From Microcaldota archaeon (GTDB taxonomy: Archaea > Micrarchaeota > Micrarchaeia > Micrarchaeales > Micrarchaeaceae), in assembly GCA_021807115.1 (NCBI GenBank), contig JAKAPJ010000013.1, forward strand, positions 1 to 36,701: a DNA stretch of 36,701 nucleotides, given 5' to 3'. The position numbers and the translations under genes were made by a program. A model generated the notes under the pieces. That model was not told where the DNA came from. It worked only from the letters and a program-made list of their open reading frames with translations, and did no database searches. Positions 30,906 through 36,701 of this stretch are shown here, piece after piece (positions within the stretch are counted from its first letter, which is position 1; each line of letters begins with the position of its first letter).

Positions 30906-31460
30906 ATGAGCTTGTATGATTCAGTCCGGCTTTCCGAGTGCGAGGGGGTATACCAACCCGCGGAGGATTCCGAGCTGCTGGCCAAGGCGGTTGAGCAGTA
31001 CGCGTTCGGCTACGCGCTGGACATGGGAACCGGCACAGGAATTCAGGGCATAGTGGCAGCTAAGTCCGGCTGTGGAGTGGTCTTCTGCGACATAGATCCA
31101 GCCGCACTGCGCTGCGCGGCCGGCAACGCCGCGTCGAACCGGGTGTTCGGCGAGTTTGTGCAGAGCGACCTTTTCGGCTCCGTCCGCAGGAGGTTCAACA
31201 CCATAATATTCAACCCACCCTACGTGCCGACAGGACGCGGCGAGCGCGGTATGCCTGTCTACCTGGCGGGCGGCGAAGGGGGGCGCGAGGTGATAGCGCG
31301 GTTCCTTTCCGGACTGCGCCCCCACCTCTTGGACGACCACGTGGTCCTCATGGTGGAGAGCTCGCTCAACAGCTACGAACGCGACGTGGCGGCGCTTGGC
31401 GCCGAGGTAGTTGGCAAGGTGCATATGTCCTTCGAGGACATAGTGGTCCTGAAGTTCTGA
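30906..31460 (+). CDS. HemK/Mtq2-like protein glutamine methyltransferase
   Basis: 184 residues from the ATG at 30906. YQPAEDSELLAKA at the N terminus is characteristic of the archaeal/eukaryotic HemK2 (Mtq2) group. DMGTGTGIQGI (39-49) is the SAM-binding motif I and NPPY at 103-106 the catalytic motif. In this group the target is the Gln of the GGQ motif in release factor aRF1, and a Trm112 partner is usual. It is probably cotranscribed with the mutase. Without a partner gene nearby, the substrate is inferred from the family. Confidence 0.87.
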   Translation: MSLYDSVRLSECEGVYQPAEDSELLAKAVEQYAFGYALDMGTGTGIQGIVAAKSGCGVVFCDIDPAALRCAAGNAASNRVFGEFVQSDLFGSVRRRFNTIIFNPPYVPTGRGERGMPVYLAGGEGGREVIARFLSGLRPHLLDDHVVLMVESSLNSYERDVAALGAEVVGKVHMSFEDIVVLKF

Positions 31461-31503
31461 AGACTGCGCTCGTCCCGAAGTGCCGGTCATCCAAATGAGC
31501 GAT

Positions 31504-31515
31504 ACCTATTTAAGC
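31504..31515 (+). promoter_or_regulatory. TATA box of the paralogue-ferredoxin operon
   Basis: ACCTATTTAAGC predicts initiation near 31537, 26 bp before the ATG at 31563. AAGGGAAG (31535-31542) may act as a weak Shine-Dalgarno. Confidence 0.5.
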
Positions 31516-31562
31516 CTTTTAAGGTAGTATCCTAAAGGGAAGTGCCCTGTGCGTGTGTGTTA

Positions 31563-32270
31563 ATGTTAGGGTTCATTAGTTTCCTGCTGCAGTTCTCTGC
31601 CGGCTCGTACGCGCAGGAGTGGGTCAGCGCCGGTTCGCTGTTCACCGAGCAGCTCGTGTACTACTTCATATTCGTATTCGCCGTCTTTGCGGTGGCTATG
31701 CAGGTCTCCAGGGGCTACTTCCTCAGGGTGCTGCGCAAGTTCACCCTCCGCCTTGCCGCGGATATATGGTGGATAGTGTTCATACTGCTCCGCGCAGCTG
31801 CAATATTCCTGGTACTGTTCCTCGGGGTCTCAATCTTCTGGCCCGGCACGTACGAGGACTACGCGATAGGGATGCCGTTCATGCCCCTTGGCATAGACTT
31901 CTTCTCGTTCGCGCTCGTTCTACTGCTGCTGAGGGACACCGACGAGGACCAGCAGGCGAACAGGTGGCTTACGCTGCTGCTCACTATAGGCGCCGCACTG
32001 ATAACAATAAGCGTGGTGTTCGTGAGCCAGAACCCGGCGCAGCTGGTTGCCGGAGGCATGAGCGTTCCCACCGTGTCGACATCCACGGGCAACCCGTGGG
32101 GCATCCTCTACACGTACTTCGACTCGGTGAACAACCCGACAATATCGATATATTCATTCTACATAACGTTCATACTCCTGGGGCTCGCAGGCGGCAGGGC
32201 AGTCGGATGGTCATACGAGCAGTGGGCACTGATGTCCCAGAAGGCGCAGCCCGCACCGCAGCAGAAATGA
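31563..32270 (+). CDS. Unknown polytopic membrane protein, paralogue 1
   Basis: 235 residues with about five to six membrane helices. The ATG at 31563 was chosen; GTGs at 31542 and 31557 would add a few residues. A highly conserved stretch shared with the next gene is SRGYFLRVLRKFTLRLAADIWW (about 50-71). A second shared stretch is RDTDED after helix four, and a third NPWGILYTYFDSVNN followed by YSFYITFILLGLAG near the C terminus. Helices are rich in Phe/Tyr/Trp. No histidine occurs in the chain, so heme ligation by His is excluded. It ends in a short Gln/Pro tail. I know no family; the downstream ferredoxin suggests a membrane partner in electron transfer. Confidence 0.82.
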   Translation: MLGFISFLLQFSAGSYAQEWVSAGSLFTEQLVYYFIFVFAVFAVAMQVSRGYFLRVLRKFTLRLAADIWWIVFILLRAAAIFLVLFLGVSIFWPGTYEDYAIGMPFMPLGIDFFSFALVLLLLRDTDEDQQANRWLTLLLTIGAALITISVVFVSQNPAQLVAGGMSVPTVSTSTGNPWGILYTYFDSVNNPTISIYSFYITFILLGLAGGRAVGWSYEQWALMSQKAQPAPQQK

Positions 32271-32289
32271 TGGATATGGGATTGGTAAA

Positions 32290-33270
32290 ATGCTTGACAT
32301 AACACCGCTGTTGCTTCTGGCGCCCGGCGCGATAAACACAACCCCGCCAACTGCCGCGTCGCTGAACGCAACTCTTGGCACCACTGTATTCAATGCTCCG
32401 CAGATAGCAAACGGCCTGCTGATATACGCAGCAGAGACCGCTGTAGTTCTGATAGAAATTCTGATGGTGCTGGCAATATCGATGCAGCTCGCCAGGGGCT
32501 ACTTCTTCAGGGTTCTAAAGAAGTTCACGCTTAGGCTCGCGGCAGACATATGGTGGCTGATATACGTGCTGCTTCGCGACATAACGATACTGCTAGTGCT
32601 GCTGCTTGGCGTGGTAGTGTTCCTGCCCACATTCGACCTCTCTTTCGGGGTGGCGGTGCCGTTCCAGCCTGTTGCTATAGTGCTCTACGCATTCGCACTG
32701 GTAATAATACTTACAAAGGACACGGACGAGAGCGCAGTGTGGGACACCAGGGTCACGTCCCTGCTCGCTGCCGGCACTGGTCTGTACACGATAGGCGTGG
32801 TGATAGTCACCGAAAGCGCCGTGCAGCTGTCCAGGCCGCCCACCACTGTAGGGGCGTCCATCACAAATCCATGGGGCTTCATCTACACGGTGTTCAATTC
32901 CGCAAACGACCATGCAATGTACATGTACACTTTCTATGTCTCATTCCTCCTGCTTGCAACGGCCGGGCTAATCGCGGTCAGGTGGGCAACGAAGCCGATG
33001 GGCGGCGGCGCGGCAAAGAAGGACGTTCCTGTGCCTCCGAAGCCTGTCATAAAGACAGGCCCGGCGGCAACGGCGCCCGCTCCTGCGCCACCTGCACCAA
33101 AGCCGTCTCCGTCACCTGCGCCCACCGCGGCGCCAGTTCAAATTCCCCCGCCAGCGCCCGCCACAGCTACCGGTCCTGCGCCGCCGCTTGAGCACCAGAA
33201 AAGGCATCCACACAGGCCGCCCGCGCCCGGGCAGCCCCAGTCTCCAGACGAACACGAAGGAGGTGCTTGA
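32290..33270 (+). CDS. Unknown polytopic membrane protein, paralogue 2, with Pro-rich tail
   Basis: 326 residues, 19 bp after paralogue 1. It repeats the conserved core ARGYFFRVLKKFTLRLAADIWWLIYVLLRD, the KDTDES motif and NPWGFIYTVFNSAND ... YTFYVSFLLLATAGLIA, so the pair arose by tandem duplication. The N-terminal exterior segment has sequons (NTT, NAT). From about residue 237 a 90-residue Pro/Ala/Lys-rich, apparently cytoplasmic tail replaces the short tail of paralogue 1. The Shine-Dalgarno of the ferredoxin lies within its last codons. Function unknown. Confidence 0.82.
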   Translation: MLDITPLLLLAPGAINTTPPTAASLNATLGTTVFNAPQIANGLLIYAAETAVVLIEILMVLAISMQLARGYFFRVLKKFTLRLAADIWWLIYVLLRDITILLVLLLGVVVFLPTFDLSFGVAVPFQPVAIVLYAFALVIILTKDTDESAVWDTRVTSLLAAGTGLYTIGVVIVTESAVQLSRPPTTVGASITNPWGFIYTVFNSANDHAMYMYTFYVSFLLLATAGLIAVRWATKPMGGGAAKKDVPVPPKPVIKTGPAATAPAPAPPAPKPSPSPAPTAAPVQIPPPAPATATGPAPPLEHQKRHPHRPPAPGQPQSPDEHEGGA

Positions 33271-33272
33271 AG

Positions 33273-33728
33273 ATGGCGTTCGAATTCACATTTGACAAGA
33301 CACTCTGCTTCCAGTGCGGCGTGTGCGCAGACCTCTGCCCAGTAAACGCCCTGGACTACACCAGGGCGCGGCACAAGAACCTTGAGGACAGCCCAGGCTA
33401 CACCAACGAGCGCGCGGAGGACATGACAGAGTACCCCGTGCAGGTTAACAGGTGCATAGGGTGCATGATATGCCCCACCGAGTGCCCTGTCGCATGCATC
33501 ACGATAAAGCAGGCGGACAAGGAGCCCCAGTACCTCCCAGTACAGGGACCTATGAAGACCGAGGAGGCAACCGAGTCGGATTTCGGTCTGTCCCAGTACA
33601 CAAAGGTAAGACCCACGAAGAACAAGACAAAGGAGCCGTGGGGCAAGCAATACATCTACAGGCCGCTGCGGCGCAAGTCCGCCACGCAGACCCTTGATGA
33701 GAGTGACATAATAGCCACGCAGGTCTGA
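33273..33728 (+). CDS. Dicluster ferredoxin, 2x[4Fe-4S]
   Basis: 151 residues from the ATG at 33273, chosen because GGAGGTG (33259-33265) is spaced 7 nt before it; the TTG at 33267 is too close. CFQCGVCADLCP and CIGCMICPTECP are two complete CxxCxxCxxxCP motifs, separated by about 35 residues. A basic C-terminal extension of 70 residues (KVRPTKNKTKEPWGKQYIYRPLRRKS) may dock to a partner. Genes for 2-oxoacid oxidoreductase or NADH dehydrogenase subunits are absent; the two membrane paralogues upstream are the only candidates for partners. Confidence 0.93.
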   Translation: MAFEFTFDKTLCFQCGVCADLCPVNALDYTRARHKNLEDSPGYTNERAEDMTEYPVQVNRCIGCMICPTECPVACITIKQADKEPQYLPVQGPMKTEEATESDFGLSQYTKVRPTKNKTKEPWGKQYIYRPLRRKSATQTLDESDIIATQV

Positions 33729-33767
33729 AGCGTATCCGCGCCCAGCGAACCTGGCCGCAGCCTTTTG

Positions 33768-33986
33768 CTACGTTACCTCTATGGTCTTTTCCCTGCCACC
33801 TGCGCCCCTGACTATTTTAATCCGGGATTCCCTTACCCTGAAGTGCGCAGATAGGAGCACTATGACTGCCGCATTCGCCTTGCCGTCCATCGCCTTGGCC
33901 CTTACCTTCACCCTGAATTCGTTGGCGGCGGTCTCATGCACGGACTCTGATCTGGAGTTTGGCACTACACGCACCATTATCATCAT
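33768..33986 (-). CDS. DUF167 (YggU-family) protein
   Basis: 72 residues. MVRVVPNSRSESVHETAANEFRVKVRAKAMDGKANAAVIVLLSAHFRVRESRIKIVRGAGGREKTIEV carries the whole DUF167 pattern (P.S....V......V.V.A.P.DGKAN..LI..LA..F.V..S.I.I..G...R.K.). The small alpha/beta protein is widespread and its function is not established. It stands alone, convergent with the ferredoxin operon. Confidence 0.9.
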   Translation of the reverse strand: MMIMVRVVPNSRSESVHETAANEFRVKVRAKAMDGKANAAVIVLLSAHFRVRESRIKIVRGAGGREKTIEVT

Positions 33987-34119
33987 TCCTCACACCTCCC
34001 GGCCGCATCCCCGCGTGATATGCTAAACTTTCCAGCCCAACATATAATAAGCCCCGCCGGCCCAAAGTCGCGGCTGCTGCCTAGAGCGCAGAGTGGCGTA
34101 TCAGCCAAAATGACACATG

Positions 34120-34131
34120 TTTTTTAATCTT
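34120..34131 (+). promoter_or_regulatory. TATA box of the 452-aa surface protein
   Basis: TTTTTTAATCTT is centred about 25 bp before the ATG at 34150, consistent with a leaderless or very short-leader transcript. The rest of the 33987-34119 gap shows no other feature. Confidence 0.45.
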
Positions 34132-34149
34132 ATTGGAGAAGGTTGGTGC

Positions 34150-35508
34150 ATGGCAGTTACACGGCAGGCAATTCAGGCAGACGCACCCCAACAGCAAAAC
34201 CGGCCGCAAGGACCCCAACCAGGCAGCCCGGTAGTATCCCAGCAATCCTCATCCCCAATGATAAAGCTGGCGGCTGCCATAGCGGTACTGTTGATACTGC
34301 TTGTGGCCGCGGCAGAGCTTGGCGGCCATGGCTCTGGCGGGCTCCAGGCGGCACTGGGCCAGAAGAGCCTCAATTCCACCGCCCTAGCGCAGGCGGTGAT
34401 GCAGAAGATGAACACCACCCCGCAGCTGAACGTGACATACTCGGGGCAGGTGTCGTTCAAGTCATCGGGCGGCGCCATGGGCGGGCTGCAGCTCAACATG
34501 CCGCTTTCCATGGTCTACGAGAAGGACGGAAACAACTACCGCGTAAACCTCTCGCTCAGCCAGATACCTGTATTCGGGGAAATCGCGGCGGCCGAGATGC
34601 GCGTGAACGGCACGTCATACGTGTGCGTCGGGAAGATGCAAAGCACACTTGGATCACTGTCCAACAATTCCTCGGCAACCGGTCCCTCATGCCAGACCCT
34701 AAATTCCACAGGCAGCATGTTCAACATAACCAACCTGACCAGGGATATGAACGCCAACTTCATCCTGCTAAGCACATCACAGGGTAGCGTAGCGGGCGCG
34801 GCATGCACCATCGCAAAGTGGAACTTCACAACAAACCCCTCTGGACTCTCGGCCATGCAGGACATACAGCAGATAAACATATCGAAGTCCACAGGCAGTG
34901 TGTCCGGCTGCTTCTCCGACGACTACTATATCCCGCTAAGCCTTAACCTAACATCCACGAGCTCCAACAGTACTATCTACATCACCCTGCAGGCCACGGC
35001 AGTCAACACCAACCCAAGCGCCCAGTTCACAGGCGAGCTTCCGGGGCCGGTCACCGCCTCCAGTCCGGCCCAGACGGGGTTGTCCAACGGTATGTACACC
35101 ACAATCCCCTTCAATACCACAAACACCACTGTCCAATACTTCAACAGCACCATCGCATACCAGAACTACACCACAACATACCAGAACTACACGCAGTCGT
35201 CGATGAACGGCACCAGCTGCGCCAACTTCACCCTAATGGTGTATGGCACGAGGGAATGGGGCACGGGCAGCTGCAGCTGGGGCGGCGGCTCCCTCAACGT
35301 ATCCGTCGCCGGAGGGGACTCCGGATACGAGCTGGCCACAATAACAGGGGCAAACGGCAAAGTATATTTGAACCAGACATCGGATTACAGGTGCGCAACT
35401 CCATACACCACGGTGCAAATGCCTGCGCAGTCATATACGCTAAGGCTGCACACCGGGGCGGGGGGCGGATACTGCGGTCCTGCCCTTGTGGATCTCAGCC
35501 CGCCCTAG
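34150..35508 (+). CDS. Membrane-anchored, sequon-rich surface protein
   Basis: 452 residues from the ATG at 34150, chosen from the TATA spacing. A Gln/Pro-rich cytoplasmic N terminus of about 36 residues is followed by one membrane helix (38-57) and a large exterior domain. The exterior is very rich in N-x-S/T sites, including a short tandem YQNYTT(T)/YQNYTQS. Several cysteines (VCV, SCQT, AACT, GCF) could form disulfides. I recognise no domain. It is another probable AglB substrate. Confidence 0.78.
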   Translation: MAVTRQAIQADAPQQQNRPQGPQPGSPVVSQQSSSPMIKLAAAIAVLLILLVAAAELGGHGSGGLQAALGQKSLNSTALAQAVMQKMNTTPQLNVTYSGQVSFKSSGGAMGGLQLNMPLSMVYEKDGNNYRVNLSLSQIPVFGEIAAAEMRVNGTSYVCVGKMQSTLGSLSNNSSATGPSCQTLNSTGSMFNITNLTRDMNANFILLSTSQGSVAGAACTIAKWNFTTNPSGLSAMQDIQQINISKSTGSVSGCFSDDYYIPLSLNLTSTSSNSTIYITLQATAVNTNPSAQFTGELPGPVTASSPAQTGLSNGMYTTIPFNTTNTTVQYFNSTIAYQNYTTTYQNYTQSSMNGTSCANFTLMVYGTREWGTGSCSWGGGSLNVSVAGGDSGYELATITGANGKVYLNQTSDYRCATPYTTVQMPAQSYTLRLHTGAGGGYCGPALVDLSPP

Positions 35509-35536
35509 TACAGGTTAATCCAAACGCTGCTTTGGC

Positions 35537-36133
35537 CTACACAAGGTACGGTATGAACGCCTTCACGCTCGCCCTGTACTTATCATAGTCCTTACCGAAT
35601 TTTTCTGCCATTAGCCTGTCCTCCTCGCGTATCCTTATGTATGCGAAGACCAGTATGAATACGATGCCGCACAGGCCGGTTATGCTGTTCTGCACAATGG
35701 CGGAGCCGATCACGAGCAGCGCAATGCCGCTGTATATCGGATGCCTCACTATGCTGTACGGCCCTTCTGTCGTGAGGGTCTGACCCTTCTTCAGGGCCGG
35801 GTCGGCGTTCCAGTTGCCCCCCAGCGCCCTCCTTGCCCATACCTCAAACAGCACGCCTACCAGCCCAACCTCAAAGCCAAGCCATGGCGCCGGCAGCGAA
35901 GCCGGCATGAAGCTTATGTTGAACGGGTAATTCTGCTGCGGGAAGCTTACCAGGGAGAACAGCGCCGCCGCCCACAGCGCGAGCCGGCTGGCGGTGGCCC
36001 TCGCCAAAGGCTCAGCCCTCTCCACTGCCTTGCTCCTTTTTGTGGCCTTTTCGTAGAAAATCGAATAGGCCCAGTATGCGTAGAACGCCAGCCACAGTAT
36101 CGCCACATAGTCGTTGACACGGGCCACTGCCAT
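35537..36133 (-). CDS. ICMT/PEMT-like membrane methyltransferase
   Basis: 198 residues from the ATG at 36133, chosen because the TATA-like ATTTAAATAG is centred about 26 bp upstream; ATG 36142 is an alternative. Four to five membrane helices are seen. The C-terminal GPYSIVRHPIYSGI and EEDRLMAEKFGKDYDKYRASVKAFIP are the SAM-binding signature of isoprenylcysteine carboxyl methyltransferase and related lipid methyltransferases. The substrate is not evident; archaea lack classical CaaX proteins, so a lipid or small thiol is more likely. Confidence 0.85.
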   Translation of the reverse strand: MAVARVNDYVAILWLAFYAYWAYSIFYEKATKRSKAVERAEPLARATASRLALWAAALFSLVSFPQQNYPFNISFMPASLPAPWLGFEVGLVGVLFEVWARRALGGNWNADPALKKGQTLTTEGPYSIVRHPIYSGIALLVIGSAIVQNSITGLCGIVFILVFAYIRIREEDRLMAEKFGKDYDKYRASVKAFIPYLV

Positions 36134-36149
36134 ATGCAACATGGGCACC

Positions 36150-36181
36150 TTCGCTATTTAAATGTGCATACGGCTTTAAGG
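36150..36181. promoter_or_regulatory. Divergent promoters of the ICMT-like and nucleotidyltransferase genes
   Basis: ATTTAAAT (about 36156-36163) fits the minus-strand gene. GCTTTAAGGG (about 36172-36181) lies 27 bp before the plus-strand ATG at 36203. Both transcripts would be nearly leaderless. Confidence 0.45.
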
Positions 36182-36202
36182 GTTTCCTGAGAATGTGTTG
36201 GT

Positions 36203-36701
36203 ATGGACCATAAAGAAAGGGTCAACATAGCAAAAGAGCTCTGCAGGAAAATAATGGCAGGGCACAAGGTGTACTATGTAGGCATATACGGCTCCACGGC
36301 CCGGGGCGAGGACACCAGATTCTCAGATCTCGAAATGGTGATAGTCACAAAGGACAAACACTGGTGGGGTGTCTTCAGGATAAACGGGCTGAGCGTCTGG
36401 CTGCACTTAGAGCCGTTGAGCAAGGTATACGAGCAGATCCCACGGGTTGACCCCGAGGGCGACTCCAACACAAACAATTACCTAAATAGCATGACCCTCT
36501 ACGACCGGATAGGGCTCAAAAAGGAGATCAGGAAGCGGCTGAGGAAAGTGGAATACGCAGCATTCAAGGATGCGGCACTGGTCCCCCTGGGTGAGGTAAA
36601 CGACCACGTCTCAAAGATGAGAAATGCTATCGAGGTGCACAAAAGGAAGGACGCGCTTGTCCTTGAGCGCTTCATACTGCTTTCCCAGGCGGACAGAGTA
36701 G
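36203..36701 (+). CDS. Nucleotidyltransferase-domain protein, cut by the right edge
   Basis: 166 residues are visible and no stop is reached. The N terminus reads MDHKERVNIAKELCRKIMAG, and then VGIYGSTARGEDTRFSDLEMVIV, the GS-x(10)-SDxE/D signature of the Pol-beta-type nucleotidyltransferases (kanamycin nucleotidyltransferase and minimal nucleotidyltransferase group). The second half is helical and may be a KNTase C-terminal-like domain. Possible roles are small-molecule adenylylation or RNA/protein nucleotidylation. A TATA element 27 bp upstream supports the start at 36203. Confidence 0.85.
   Translation, partial: MDHKERVNIAKELCRKIMAGHKVYYVGIYGSTARGEDTRFSDLEMVIVTKDKHWWGVFRINGLSVWLHLEPLSKVYEQIPRVDPEGDSNTNNYLNSMTLYDRIGLKKEIRKRLRKVEYAAFKDAALVPLGEVNDHVSKMRNAIEVHKRKDALVLERFILLSQADRV

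Overview
The window is GC-rich archaeal DNA. The archaeal assignment rests on eukaryote-like ribosomal proteins (L15e), PCNA, RNase P subunit Rpp21/RNP4, the KEOPS subunit Pcc1, Taw1, an AglB/STT3 oligosaccharyltransferase, a tRNA-splicing endonuclease, and TATA-like boxes 20-30 bp ahead of many start codons. The partial splicing endonuclease at the left edge has an alpha unit fused to a beta-C unit. That order is known from the three-unit enzyme of ARMAN-1/-2, so a DPANN archaeon of the Micrarchaeota type is the best guess. Isoleucine is read mostly from ATA and arginine often from AGG. No mobile element, CRISPR array or rRNA gene was seen.

Layout. 1-1.4 kb: end of endA and an opposing HEAGH putative zinc protease. 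1.5-2.8 kb: L15e, a very short Brix protein and Pcc1. 2.9-5.3 kb: a large repeat-bearing surface protein. 5.4-10.3 kb: ribosomal cluster L3-L4-L23-L2-(50-aa ORF)-S19-L22-S3, which stops at S3. 10.3-13.9 kb: ankyrin protein and AglB. 14.0 kb: tRNA-Ile with a UAU anticodon. 14.1-15.9 kb: a membrane-anchored clan-A-like glycosidase, divergent from a small surface protein. 16.1-20.5 kb: LUD protein, histidine phosphatase, HIT protein, Taw1, and a reverse operon of PCNA, a Cys-less DJ-1-like protein and RNP4. 20.6-27.7 kb: membrane protein, unknown small ORF, tRNA-Pro, and two giant N-glycosylation-rich surface proteins. 27.8-31.5 kb: ribulose-phosphate epimerase, NAD kinase, phosphohexomutase and a HemK-like methyltransferase. 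31.5-33.7 kb: two paralogous membrane proteins followed by a dicluster ferredoxin. 33.8-36.7 kb: DUF167 protein, another surface protein, an ICMT-like methyltransferase and a nucleotidyltransferase cut by the right edge.

How the parts fit. There is a translation and RNA-processing core (ribosomal proteins, endA, rnp4, taw1, pcc1, tRNAs). A cell-surface programme surrounds it: AglB would glycosylate the Asn-x-Ser/Thr-rich proteins encoded here, and a surface glycosidase may trim glycans. The least explained unit is the two paralogous membrane proteins plus 2x[4Fe-4S] ferredoxin, which looks like an undescribed membrane redox module. Several intergenic regions carry perfect 16-20 bp palindromes, two of them at predicted transcription starts of sugar-phosphate genes.
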